Positions 25,028 to 33,504 of a stretch of 38,484 nt of DNA are shown here, piece after piece. Every line of letters begins with the position of its first letter. The first letter of the stretch is position 1. The notes under the pieces are model-generated. The model did no database searches, had not been told where the DNA came from, and saw only the letters and a program-made list of their open reading frames with translations. The DNA lies in assembly GCA_029263295.1 (NCBI GenBank), contig JAJCXT010000064.1, positions 1-38,484 on the forward strand, given 5' to 3'. The DNA comes from Acidobacteriota bacterium. Its GTDB lineage: Bacteria > Acidobacteriota > UBA890 > WLXD01. A program made the position numbers and the translations under genes.

Positions 25028-25933
25028 ATGAGTACTGCCTCCAATCTGTCGGCGGACGGCCGCGAAGCTGGCCCGTTCGACGAGGAGTTCCTGCGCAAGC
25101 TGGAGCTTCTGAGTGTGGTCTCCAAGCGTCTGCTTGCCGGTCAGTTCAAGGCCGAACGGCGTGCCAAGAAGGTGGGCTCGGGAATAGAGTTCGCCGACTA
25201 CCGTGGCTACGTTCCGGGCGACGATTTCCGCGCTGTCGACTGGCGCGCCTACATGCGCCTGAACCGGTTGATCCTGCGTCTGTTCGAGGAGGAGACTGAT
25301 CTGCCCGTCTACATCTTCGTCGACGCCAGTAGCTCGATGGGGCAGCGGAAGCTCGACTACGCCAAGCGGGTGGCCGCGGCGCTGGCGTACGTTGGCCTCT
25401 CCAACCTCGACAAGGTGCACATGGCTGTCTACGCCGACGGCATCATCGAGGAACTGCCGGCACAGCGGACCAAGAGCCAGATATTCAACATCTTCCGGTT
25501 TCTCAACGGAGTGAAGCCGAGCCACGAGACGAATGCCGGTCGTGCGTTCCATCGCTTCTTCGGTGCCAACCGACGCCGCGGCATTGTCGTGGTGATCTCG
25601 GACTTCTTCGACCCGCACGGTGTCGGCCACGCGTTCGATGTCGTGCGCTACCAGCGCCAGGACCTGCTGGCGGTGCATGTCGTGACGCCCGAGGACAGTG
25701 TGCCGCCACTGAACGGCGAGGTTACGCTGGTTGACAAGGAGACCGACTGGAACCAGGACATCACCATCACACCGGGACTCCTGAGTGCCTACGAAGAGGT
25801 CTTCGAGGAATACTGCGACGAGATCGAGCGCTACTGCACTCTCTACGGCTTCGGCTATATGCGGACGGTTACCGACTTCCCCTTCGAGGATCTCATCATG
25901 CAGGTGATGCGTTCCGGGCGGTTCCTGTCGTGA
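25028..25933 (+). CDS. DUF58 family VWA-like protein
   Basis: A cytosolic 301-aa protein. DUF58 signature FADYRGYVPGDDFRAVDWRA lies at residues about 55-74, followed by the VWA metal site FVDASSSMG (DxSxS, Asp99, Ser101, Ser103). The remaining strand-helix pattern fits a VWA fold. DUF58 genes usually sit directly after moxR, as here, and are thought to be activated by it. No membrane segment is visible. ATG 25028 is preceded by GAAGAGG. The next gene starts 7 bases after its stop, so the operon continues. Confidence 0.93.
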   Translation: MSTASNLSADGREAGPFDEEFLRKLELLSVVSKRLLAGQFKAERRAKKVGSGIEFADYRGYVPGDDFRAVDWRAYMRLNRLILRLFEEETDLPVYIFVDASSSMGQRKLDYAKRVAAALAYVGLSNLDKVHMAVYADGIIEELPAQRTKSQIFNIFRFLNGVKPSHETNAGRAFHRFFGANRRRGIVVVISDFFDPHGVGHAFDVVRYQRQDLLAVHVVTPEDSVPPLNGEVTLVDKETDWNQDITITPGLLSAYEEVFEEYCDEIERYCTLYGFGYMRTVTDFPFEDLIMQVMRSGRFLS

Positions 25934-25940
25934 GGGTGCG

Positions 25941-27707
25941 ATGACGTTCCTGGGGCTGTCACAGACGATGGGCTGGTTGCTGGCGGCCGGCACCGCGACC
26001 GCCATACTCGTGATCTTCTTCCTGCGGATTCAGCACCGCCGCGCCCTCGTATCCTCGTCGATCCTGTGGGAGCGAGTACTGGAACGGAAGAAGCGGCGAT
26101 CGTTGATCGAGTGGCTGCGGCGGCTGCTCTCGCTCCTGATTGCCCTGGCGATCGGGCTTGCGCTCGCGTTGGCATTTGGTGAAGTGGAACTTGGCCGAGC
26201 GGGCCGCGAGCCGCGCGATGTTCGGCTCGTGGTCGATAACCGTCCGACAATGGCGGCGCTCATGAGCGACGGCAGAAGTCGCCTCGATCACGCCATGGAT
26301 CGCGCCGGCGAGTTGCTGGCGGGGGGCTCGTCCGCCGATCGCTTCACCGTCTACGATGCCGCCGGTATCGTCGTTGCGGCCGCAACGCGCGATCGCGACG
26401 CGGTCCGCGAGGTGCTGGCCGAGATGCGACCCACGGCCCGTTCGCTGGTATTGCCGTTGGCCGAGGACGGTAGCGAGACATGGTTGCTGACGGACGGGGT
26501 CGGCGCCGCCGAGGTGCCAGCTGATGTTCGCGTTGTCGGGCTTTACGAACCGGTTGTGAACGCTGGTGTCACCGCCTTCGAGATCCGGCCGCAGCCGACG
26601 GACCCCTACCGCTACGAAGCCTTTCTGGAGGTCGGCAATTTCTCGATAGATGCCAGGGCCGTGACCATCACGCTTCGCGATGGCGCCGGCGTGCAGTTTC
26701 GCCGTGTTGTCGACCTCGAGCCCGGTGGCCTGTATCGGAACACGTTTGATCTCGGCCCTCTCGATGGTGGCGAGCTACGAGCCGAGGCCGCGGTGGAGGG
26801 CGATGGTTATGCGCTCGATGACAGGGCCCATGTCTGGTTGCCGCGGACGGCGCCGGTGCGGCTCGCCTATGTATCGGTTGCGCGCGGTCTCGAATCGCTG
26901 TTGCGGTCAGTGCCTCATCTCGAACTCAGCGTGATCGACCCGTCCGAGTACGCTTCGCCGGCGGCGGAGGATCCGTTCGACGCATACCTCTTTGAAGGAT
27001 GGGCCCCGCCGGAATCGCCCTCCCGACCCGTGGTGCTGCTGGGGCCGCCCCCGGTGGATTGGCTGCCCGCTCATCTAGGTGTGGCCGAAGCCGTGGGCGT
27101 CTTCCCCTTCGACACGGCGGCTCCTTTGCTGCGGCACGTGGATCTGCACGACGTAGCCATTGCTCGTGCCCGCGTTGTCGACCCGCTTGACGCGGCCATT
27201 CTGGCCGGAGACGCCGACCTGCCCCTGATCCTCAGTGGGTTGCGGCCGACTCGGTGGCTGGTGTTCAACTTCGCGATCGCGGATACCGACCTCGCGCAGT
27301 CAGTAGGGTTCCCGATCCTCGTGTCGAATCTGGTGGAGTGGCTGCGAGGCGACGCCCCAGCGCGCAGCGTCAATCTGGGCACGGTGGCGATCGATCTGCC
27401 GGGAGCGAGCGTTCGCGATCTGTCCACCGGCAGCGCAGTCGACGCCAGGACGGTGGGCGGCCGGACGGTATTCCGTGCCGACGCACCCGCCTTGTATCTG
27501 GCGACCGATGGAACCCGTCGGATGCACTACGCGGTGCGCCTGGATGGCAGCGAGCGTTCGATGGTCAACGCTTCGATCTTCGAATCGCCTGACGCACAGC
27601 TCGAATCGCCCGCCGCGGCGCGCTCGCTATGGCCGCTTCTGCTCGGTGTGGCAGCGGTGTTGCTCCTCGCCGAGGGACTTACGTACCACCGTCGGATAAC
27701 GGTGTGA
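25941..27707 (+). CDS. BatA-like membrane protein with a degraded VWA domain
   Basis: Residues 1-75 have the aerotolerance-regulator N-terminal form: a membrane helix (about 10-28), a basic loop with VSSSILWERVLERKKRRSLIEWLRR, and a second helix (about 60-82). A VWA-like region follows (RLVVDNRPTM), but the metal site DxSxS reads DNRPT, so it probably cannot bind metal as an integrin-type MIDAS does. Residues about 190-540 are mostly beta (CARDB-like) and glutamine-amidotransferase-like without an obvious catalytic triad. A last membrane helix at about 555-577 (LWPLLLGVAAVLLLAEGL) follows. The bulk should be periplasmic. It sits within the MoxR operon, 7 bases upstream of the double-VWA gene. 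Confidence 0.83.
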   Translation: MTFLGLSQTMGWLLAAGTATAILVIFFLRIQHRRALVSSSILWERVLERKKRRSLIEWLRRLLSLLIALAIGLALALAFGEVELGRAGREPRDVRLVVDNRPTMAALMSDGRSRLDHAMDRAGELLAGGSSADRFTVYDAAGIVVAAATRDRDAVREVLAEMRPTARSLVLPLAEDGSETWLLTDGVGAAEVPADVRVVGLYEPVVNAGVTAFEIRPQPTDPYRYEAFLEVGNFSIDARAVTITLRDGAGVQFRRVVDLEPGGLYRNTFDLGPLDGGELRAEAAVEGDGYALDDRAHVWLPRTAPVRLAYVSVARGLESLLRSVPHLELSVIDPSEYASPAAEDPFDAYLFEGWAPPESPSRPVVLLGPPPVDWLPAHLGVAEAVGVFPFDTAAPLLRHVDLHDVAIARARVVDPLDAAILAGDADLPLILSGLRPTRWLVFNFAIADTDLAQSVGFPILVSNLVEWLRGDAPARSVNLGTVAIDLPGASVRDLSTGSAVDARTVGGRTVFRADAPALYLATDGTRRMHYAVRLDGSERSMVNASIFESPDAQLESPAAARSLWPLLLGVAAVLLLAEGLTYHRRITV

Positions 27708-27714
27708 TGAACCC

Positions 27715-30270
27715 ATGAGCCTGTCACTTACCCATTCATGGCCGTTGTTGCTGTTGCCGGCCGTCGTACTCCTGTGGTGGGCTCGCCGTACGACTCTCAT
27801 CGAGTTCCATCCGAGGCAGATCGATCTCATGGTCGGTGCCCGGGTGGTGGCGTTCATCGCGGCGGTGCTGGCGATGACGCAGCCCGTTCTCTATCGCACC
27901 GGGTCATGGATGGCAGTCGCGTATGTGCTGGACGTCTCGCAGAGCGTCGATCCGCGGGCGATCGAGGACGGGATCGGCTGGGTGGAGGATGCGGTAGCAC
28001 AGGGAGCGTCGCAGGGGGGCGACGAGGCGACTCACCTTCTCGCCTTTGGCGGCAACACTGTCGCTGCGAGTGAACCAGACGCGTTTCGTACGCTGCGCGT
28101 GGCCGACGGCGTGGTGGCAGGCGCAGTCGATCGGTCGGCCACTGATCTCGCCAGCGCTCTCGATCGCGCGGTAGCGGCACTGCCGCCGCACCACGTACCA
28201 CGAGTGGTGGTCCTCTCAGACGGCCGCGACAATGCCGGAGACCTCGCGGCGGCGGTTGAGCGTCTGGAGCTGGACGGAGTGCGCGTCTATGCGCGGCCGG
28301 CGTCGGCGCGCCGTGAGGATGGAGCCTGGGTCGACCAGGTCGCCGTGCCCGACACGGTCAGGGCGGGAGCGCCTTTCGAATTCGACGTCGGGGTCTTCTC
28401 TCGCGAGGCAGCCGACGCGACCCTTCGCGTCACCTCGGGCAACCTGATTCTGCTCACGGAAGAGGTGAGGCTCGAAGCCGGGTCGCAGGAGATTCGGTTG
28501 CTGCCGATCGTCGACGATGCCGGGGTCGTGGACCTGCAGATCGAACTCCTGGTCGAGGGCGATCCGGTGGTCGCCAACAACACTGGTCGCGCCACCACCG
28601 TCGCCCAGCCCAAGCTCCGCGTGCTCTACGTTGAAGGCGTGCCCGAACGTTCCGGCTATCTGCTGTCGGCGCTCACCGAAGGTGGCTTCGAGGTGGAGGT
28701 GGCCGCGCCTTTCAATCTGCCGGTGAGCGCGTTGGGCTACGAGCGCTTCGATGCGGTAATCCTCAGTGACGTCGATGCGCGGATGATCGACCAGGGGGCG
28801 ATGATCTCGCTAGAAAGCTGGGTGTCGCTCTTCGGCGGCGGCCTGGTGGTTGTGGGAGGCGAGTCGGTCTTCGGCGAGGACGGTTATCAGGACACCGCGG
28901 TCGAACGAGCCATGCCCGTCTGGTTCAAGGCCGAGCGCGAGCCCAAGGACCTGGCGCTGGTGATCGCCCTCGACAAGTCGTACAGCATGGTTGGCGACAA
29001 GATGGCGATGGCGAAGGAGGCTAGCAAGGCGGCCGTCGAACTGCTCGAGGACGAACAGCAGTTCGGACTGCTCGCGTTCGACTATCACTTCTACTGGCCG
29101 GTTCCGATTCAGCTGGCGAGCCGAAGGGAACGGATCGTGGAGCGCATCGCCAGCATCGAAGCCAGTTCGCCTACCAATATCTATCCCGCACTCGAGGACG
29201 TGTACCTATCGCTGCAGACGACCGATGCGGAGGTGAAGCACGTCATTCTTCTGTCGGACGGTAAGACCTATGAGGACGACTACGAGACGCTTGTCACGCA
29301 GATGCGCGAGGACGAGATCACCGTGTCGGCAGTCGCAGTCGGCGACAAGGCGGACCGCGAGTTGTTGAGCGCCATCGCCGAATGGGGCGGCGGTCGTTTC
29401 TACTTCATCGCGGACCCCACGCGTGTTCCCGAGATCTTCGTGGACGAGACCCAGATGGCGCAGGGAATCACGTTGGAGGAGGGCGAACCGTTCGTCCCGC
29501 AATGGGTCAAGCCTGTCGAGGCGCTGGCGGGAATCGAACCCGAGGACATGCCGGAACTGTCGGGTTACGTACGCACATTGCCCAAGGACAACGCCGAGAT
29601 CGTGCTCGATAGCGGCGGCGATGAGCCGGATCCGATACTGGCCCGCTGGCAATACGGTCTCGGCCGCAGCGTTTTCTTCGCCTCCGATGCGAAGAACCGT
29701 TGGGCCGCCGAGTGGTTGGAGTGGGATGGCTTCGCCAAGCTCTGGACGCAGCTGATTCGTGAGACCGCGCGCACGGACGATTTTCGCGAACCGGAATTCA
29801 CCGTCCGCCGCGAAGATGGGCTTGCGCGGGTGTCACTGGCCCTGCTCGATGACCGTGGACGCTTCCGTAACGCCGAGCGCCCAGCCGTGACGGTCGATGT
29901 GGGTGGCGAGGAACGCGAACTGAGCCTGCATCAGGTGGCGCCAGGCCTGTATGAGGCGAGCACGCCTCTGGCTGCCGAGGAAGAGGCCTCCGTGCGCTGG
30001 AATGGCGACGATGCTCCGTTCGAGCGTCACCTCCTGCCGGCGCCCAACGCGGAGGATCGCTACCTGCCCCCGGACACGGCGCGCTTGCGGTGGTTGGCGG
30101 AGGCCACGGGCGGCATCTTCGACCCGTCGGTGGAGCGGTTGCTGGATCCAGCCGGGCAGACGGTCGTACGGCCCACCCGGTTGTGGCCCCTGTTGGCGGC
30201 GCTGGCGCTGGCGCTCTACCTAGTCAACATGTTGCTGCGCCGCGTACGAGTCATTCGCACTGACAGCTAG
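27715..30270 (+). CDS. Membrane protein with two VWA domains and a glutamine-amidotransferase-like domain
   Basis: An 851-aa protein with N-terminal membrane helices (about 8-24 and 43-62) and one near the C-terminus (about 825-842). The first VWA domain starts at VLDVSQSVD (Asp73; MIDAS DVSQS). The middle (about 310-405) contains LRVLYVEGVPE and GGGLVVVGGESVFG, a class I glutamine-amidotransferase-like fold without a visible catalytic Cys. The second VWA domain (about 415-590) has ALDKSYSMVG (MIDAS DKSYS near residue 420), the Thr in SPTNIYP and LLSDGKTYED. Most of it faces the periplasm. It is the last gene of the MoxR operon, ending at the 30310-30342 terminator. The function of such systems is thought to be envelope-related, but no substrate is readable. 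Confidence 0.87.
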   Translation: MSLSLTHSWPLLLLPAVVLLWWARRTTLIEFHPRQIDLMVGARVVAFIAAVLAMTQPVLYRTGSWMAVAYVLDVSQSVDPRAIEDGIGWVEDAVAQGASQGGDEATHLLAFGGNTVAASEPDAFRTLRVADGVVAGAVDRSATDLASALDRAVAALPPHHVPRVVVLSDGRDNAGDLAAAVERLELDGVRVYARPASARREDGAWVDQVAVPDTVRAGAPFEFDVGVFSREAADATLRVTSGNLILLTEEVRLEAGSQEIRLLPIVDDAGVVDLQIELLVEGDPVVANNTGRATTVAQPKLRVLYVEGVPERSGYLLSALTEGGFEVEVAAPFNLPVSALGYERFDAVILSDVDARMIDQGAMISLESWVSLFGGGLVVVGGESVFGEDGYQDTAVERAMPVWFKAEREPKDLALVIALDKSYSMVGDKMAMAKEASKAAVELLEDEQQFGLLAFDYHFYWPVPIQLASRRERIVERIASIEASSPTNIYPALEDVYLSLQTTDAEVKHVILLSDGKTYEDDYETLVTQMREDEITVSAVAVGDKADRELLSAIAEWGGGRFYFIADPTRVPEIFVDETQMAQGITLEEGEPFVPQWVKPVEALAGIEPEDMPELSGYVRTLPKDNAEIVLDSGGDEPDPILARWQYGLGRSVFFASDAKNRWAAEWLEWDGFAKLWTQLIRETARTDDFREPEFTVRREDGLARVSLALLDDRGRFRNAERPAVTVDVGGEERELSLHQVAPGLYEASTPLAAEEEASVRWNGDDAPFERHLLPAPNAEDRYLPPDTARLRWLAEATGGIFDPSVERLLDPAGQTVVRPTRLWPLLAALALALYLVNMLLRRVRVIRTDS

Positions 30271-30309
30271 CAACCTTGGCGAGTTCGTGAGGCGCGGAGG
30301 TAGACGAGC

Positions 30310-30342
30310 AAAGGCCGGGAGCCACAATGGCTCCCGGCCTTT
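30310..30342. terminator. Strong bidirectional terminator
   Basis: AAAGGCCGGGAGCC / ACAAT / GGCTCCCGGCCTTT is a perfect 14-bp stem with a 5-base loop, flanked by A and T runs on both strands. It lies between the convergent MoxR operon and the sigma/anti-sigma/DUF4097 operon, 39 bases after one stop codon and 17 bases before the other. It should stop both transcripts. Confidence 0.85.
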
Positions 30343-30359
30343 CTGATGCCGCAGGTGAT

Positions 30360-31199
30360 CTAGCGCTTACGGATGATCACCGAGCCCTGCAATGTCTCAA
30401 CCATGATCTCCGCGGCGCCGCCACCGTTGGTGAAACGGAGCTCCTGCGAAGGAACCCAGCGACTCTCCCGCCGCGGCTTCTGACCGAAGGCGTTGTCGAT
30501 GTCCCCCATCATCGTCTCGACGTCGAAGCTGGCCGAGATATCTGCAGGCACGCTCAACTCGATCGCTCCGTTGACGTTATCAATGCTGAGTTCGCCGCCT
30601 GCGCCCACGTCACCGGTGAAGGTGATGTTGCCATTGACGCTTTCGAGATCCGCTTCCATCACGCGCGTCGCGGTGGCCCTGATCGAACCGGTGACGTTCT
30701 CCAGGTAGAGCATTGTGGCGCCGCCCGAGTAGGTAATGTCGCCTGTCACCGACTCGATCTCGACGATGCCGTTCACGCCTTCGACCACGAACTCGGCGGT
30801 AACGCCCTCAATCTCGAGGCTGGCGCCAATGGGCACACGGATCTCGAGGTTGACCTCGACATCGTTGTTGTTGCGACCACGCCAGCGGCGCCTGCCGTTC
30901 TCGCGGTCATCGTCATCGTCCCAGTTGTTGATCTCCGCATAGATCTCGACGGAGTCCGGGCCGCCTTCGATTACGAATTCATCGATGTCGGTGCCGATCG
31001 TCCCCGTCACGCTCATTTCATTGCCGGCAACTCCGACGACCCGGATGTGCCCGACGATGATGTCTTCGATTTCCACGCGGACGGTTGGCGAAACCTCCCG
31101 AGTGTCATCGATCTGCTGTTGCGCCAGTGCGGCGCCGGGGAACACGAGCATCCCCGCGGCGATCAGACCGGCTACTGAAGTTCTGTGGAGTGCTTGCAT
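30360..31199 (-). CDS. Exported DUF4097 beta-solenoid protein
   Basis: The 279-aa protein has a Sec signal (about residues 1-26, ending GAALAQ). The mature region is a ladder of beta repeats of about 20 residues, each with a V/G-N/T-G-x-I turn: SVTGDITYS, NVTGSIRA, SVNGNITF, NVNGAIEL and MMGDIDN. A charged insert lies at about 95-115 (DDDDDRENGRRRWRGR). This is the DUF4097 fold, of unknown function. ATG 31199 has AGGAG 7 bases upstream. It is the third gene of the ECF-sigma operon, 45 bases after the anti-sigma gene, and ends at the strong terminator. It may be the output or sensor of the sigma system. Confidence 0.85.
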   Translation of the reverse strand: MQALHRTSVAGLIAAGMLVFPGAALAQQQIDDTREVSPTVRVEIEDIIVGHIRVVGVAGNEMSVTGTIGTDIDEFVIEGGPDSVEIYAEINNWDDDDDRENGRRRWRGRNNNDVEVNLEIRVPIGASLEIEGVTAEFVVEGVNGIVEIESVTGDITYSGGATMLYLENVTGSIRATATRVMEADLESVNGNITFTGDVGAGGELSIDNVNGAIELSVPADISASFDVETMMGDIDNAFGQKPRRESRWVPSQELRFTNGGGAAEIMVETLQGSVIIRKR

Positions 31200-31244
31200 G
31201 GTCTTTCTCCTTTTCGTTTGTTTGGCTACCTGGCGATGGAGGCC

Positions 31245-31838
31245 CTACAGGCGACTCATTCCTTCCAGGAAGTTCACCCTCGTTCGGTACATATCAGTCA
31301 GCTTGCCAACCAGCTTGCCGTTGGCCGGATCTCGCTCCAGCGCGGCACGTGCCTCGGTGATCGCCTCGTCGATGAGGCGGAGGTTCTGTTCGACAATCTC
31401 GATGGTTTCCGGTGCCAGCTGATTTCGCTGCGCATCGAGCGAAGCCAGCAGGTCGTCGGTGATGGTCTGGTAGGACCGCTCGGCGTCCAGGAAGCCCTCC
31501 CACGCAACAGTCTCGAACTCGGTCAGTCCCGGTGCCGGCATACCGGTTGCGGGTACTGCCGGAGAGCGCACGAGATAGGCGGTGATCCCCGAGGAGAACG
31601 CCACCAGCAGCATCGCGGCCATCGCGACCAGGCCCACTCGGCGCCAGTTCACCACCGTCGTTACGGGTTGGGATTCACTACTCTCGGCGGTGAACTCGGG
31701 CCGCATGATCTTTCCTTCGCTGATCGCGGTCTCGATTCCTTGCCACAGATCGCGCTCGGGCTGAATCTCGCGTGGGAGTGTGTCGATGCGTTTCTTCATT
31801 TCTGGACTCAGTTCGTCGTTCAGGTCGTCAGGCGTCAT
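31245..31838 (-). CDS. Putative anti-sigma factor, single-pass membrane protein
   Basis: The 197-aa protein has a cytosolic N-terminus with LPREIQPERDLWQGIETAI, a pattern common in proteins encoded after ECF sigma genes. One membrane helix follows (about 68-90, VGLVAMAAMLLVAFSSGITAYLV). The periplasmic C-terminal part (about 110-197) is a helical coiled-coil region. There is no Cys in the protein, so the usual zinc-binding HxxxCxxC anti-sigma motif is absent. ATG 31838 lies inside the sigma gene's last codons, an 11-base overlap implying coupled translation. The anti-sigma role is inferred from position and topology. Confidence 0.75.
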   Translation of the reverse strand: MTPDDLNDELSPEMKKRIDTLPREIQPERDLWQGIETAISEGKIMRPEFTAESSESQPVTTVVNWRRVGLVAMAAMLLVAFSSGITAYLVRSPAVPATGMPAPGLTEFETVAWEGFLDAERSYQTITDDLLASLDAQRNQLAPETIEIVEQNLRLIDEAITEARAALERDPANGKLVGKLTDMYRTRVNFLEGMSRL

Positions 31839-32394
31839 TGTTCAGAGCCTCTCGCAGTAGCGATCTTGCGCGGTGCAGCTGCGCCTTGCAGGTGCCGGGC
31901 GCGATGCCCATGAGATCGGCGATCTCCTGGTGCTGGTATCCCTCGATGTCGTAGAGCACGAAGACCTCGCGCGCGCGCTCGGGCAACTGCGCGATGGCAG
32001 CATCCAGGTCGACGGTTGGCCCGCGGTTCGTACGGTCGCCGACGGACGCGTGGTACGACATGTCGTCCTGGTGCACGGTGCGTTCGCGTTCACGGGCGAG
32101 CTTTCGCCGCCGACTGAGCACGACGTTCGCCGCGACGCGGTGCATCCAAGTAGAGAAGTTCGCTGTGCCGCGGAACGTGTCGAGTTTCTGCCAGGCGCGG
32201 ATGAACGCCTCCTGTGTCAGTTCCTCGGCCTCGGCGACGTTGGCCGTCATGCGCAGGCACAAGGCGTAGATACGCCCGAGGTTCGCGCTGTACAGCTCCT
32301 CGAAGGCACTGGTATCGCCCGCGGCGGCGCGGGTTACTAGTTCGGCGGCCTCGCTGCGGTTCAAAGCGATGCTGCCTGTGAGAGTTGCCTGCAT
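31828..32394 (-). CDS. ECF-type RNA polymerase sigma factor
   Basis: The 188-aa protein has sigma region 2 at about residues 25-95 (FEELYSANLGRIYALCLRM, AEELTQEAFIRAWQKLDTFRG, FSTWMHRVAANV) and region 4 at about 130-185 (LPERAREVFVLYDIEGYQHQEIADLMGI, then GTCKAQLHRARSLLREAL). Regions 1 and 3 are absent, as in all ECF factors. ATG 32394 is preceded by AGGGA. It is followed by the overlapping anti-sigma gene and then DUF4097. I find no clear ECF promoter upstream; a GGTTT-G-AAACC palindrome at 32454-32464 lies in the leader region. Confidence 0.95.
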   Translation of the reverse strand: MQATLTGSIALNRSEAAELVTRAAAGDTSAFEELYSANLGRIYALCLRMTANVAEAEELTQEAFIRAWQKLDTFRGTANFSTWMHRVAANVVLSRRRKLARERERTVHQDDMSYHASVGDRTNRGPTVDLDAAIAQLPERAREVFVLYDIEGYQHQEIADLMGIAPGTCKAQLHRARSLLREALNNDA

Positions 32395-32514
32395 TGCGAT
32401 CCCTGAAGAGTCGTTTGGGGTTTCGCGTACTTAGACAGCAGACACAGGCATAGGGTTTGAAACCTCACCGGCAATTCCGGGGACAGAAGTGGCTGCGCGC
32501 AAAGGCCGGCACAG

Positions 32515-33420
32515 CTATCCGAGGATGTCGTCGAGGGCTGGACCGAGTTCGGGGAATCTGAACTCGTAGCCGCTGCCGCGAGTGGCTTCCGGTAGCACTC
32601 GCTTGCTGGAGAGCAATTCGACAGAAAAACCCCCCAGGGCCAGCTTCAGCACGAACGCTGGCGCCGGCGCGAAGGCCGGGCGATGCAGGACTTTTCCCAG
32701 GGCCCTGGCGAACTCGATCTGTCGCACCGGCGACGGCGCGGTGCTGTTCATGGCTACGCTGAAGTTCAGGTGCAGGGCGTGCTCGATGATGCCGACCGCA
32801 TCATCGAGGTGAATCCATGACCACCATTGCCGGCCGGAGCCGAGGGGGCCACCGAGCCCTAGTTTCGCCGGCAGAAGCATCTCCTTGAGCGCCCCGCCAC
32901 CGGGGCCGAGGACGATGCCCGTGCGGAAGCGGACGACGGCCACGCCGAGGCCTTCGGCATCCCGCGCCGCGGCTTCCCAGCCTTTGCTGACCCGGGCGAG
33001 GAAGTCGTCGCCACCGCGCGACTCCTCCGTCAGCGTCTCCTCACCTCGATCGCCGTAAAAGCCGATGGCGCTGGACGAAGCCAGGACCCGGGGACGCTCG
33101 GACAGTTCCGCGATCGCCGCCACTAGATTGGCGGTGCCGATGACTCGACTCTGCTCGATGGCTGCGCACTTGTCGGCGCTCCAACGTCCAGCCACCGATT
33201 CTCCCGCGAGGTGGACCACGGCTTCCACGCCCTCGAAGGCCTCCAGGGGCGCGGGGCCGCCCATCGGGTCCCAGAGGAACGCGCGGCCGATAGCCGGGTT
33301 GCCGCTCGTGGCAGACTCGCCGCTGCGGGAGAGTGCCCAGACCTCGTGGCCTTCGCGTCGCAATCGATGGCTAAGCGCGTTGCCAATGAATCCGGTAGCT
33401 CAGGTGATTAGGGTTCGCAT
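32515..33420 (-). pseudogene. TIGR01777-type NAD-dependent epimerase, interrupted by an in-frame TGA
   Basis: The body of the gene encodes a short-chain dehydrogenase/epimerase-like protein with VVHLAGESVAGRWSADKCA, the conserved YGDRGEETLTE and FRTGIVLGPGGGALK, all typical of TIGR01777 (YfcH-like) proteins. From an ATG at 33420, with GGAGG 6 bases upstream, the frame reads MRTLIT-stop-ATGFIGNALSHRL. The family has Gly at the stop position, the first Gly of GxxGxxG. The codon TGA (33402-33400) would be GGA by a single base change. The frame restarts only at TTG 33363, which would remove the whole dinucleotide-binding loop. It is either a nonsense mutation or a base-call error. Otherwise the sequence is intact to the normal end. 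Confidence 0.85.
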
Positions 33421-33504
33421 TCTTGCCCTCCTGCCAGGAGAATCGGCCGACGTACGCGTTACGAGCGTTTGACCTCAGGCCCGCTCCTGATCAATGTTAG
33501 GCGC

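Noticed and set aside
30327..31178. Plus-strand open frame opposite the DUF4097 gene
   Set aside because: Antisense shadow starting inside the terminator. The minus-strand ORF has a signal peptide, a strong ribosome binding site and repeats.
32454..32464. GGTTT-G-AAACC palindrome upstream of the ECF sigma gene
   Set aside because: Short and single. No matching copy was found near another sigma-controlled gene and no consistent ECF -35/-10 spacing, so it is not called as an operator or promoter.
33400..33402. Selenocysteine or reassigned TGA in the epimerase
   Set aside because: The family has Gly at this position, not Cys or Sec, and TGA serves as the normal stop in most genes of the window.
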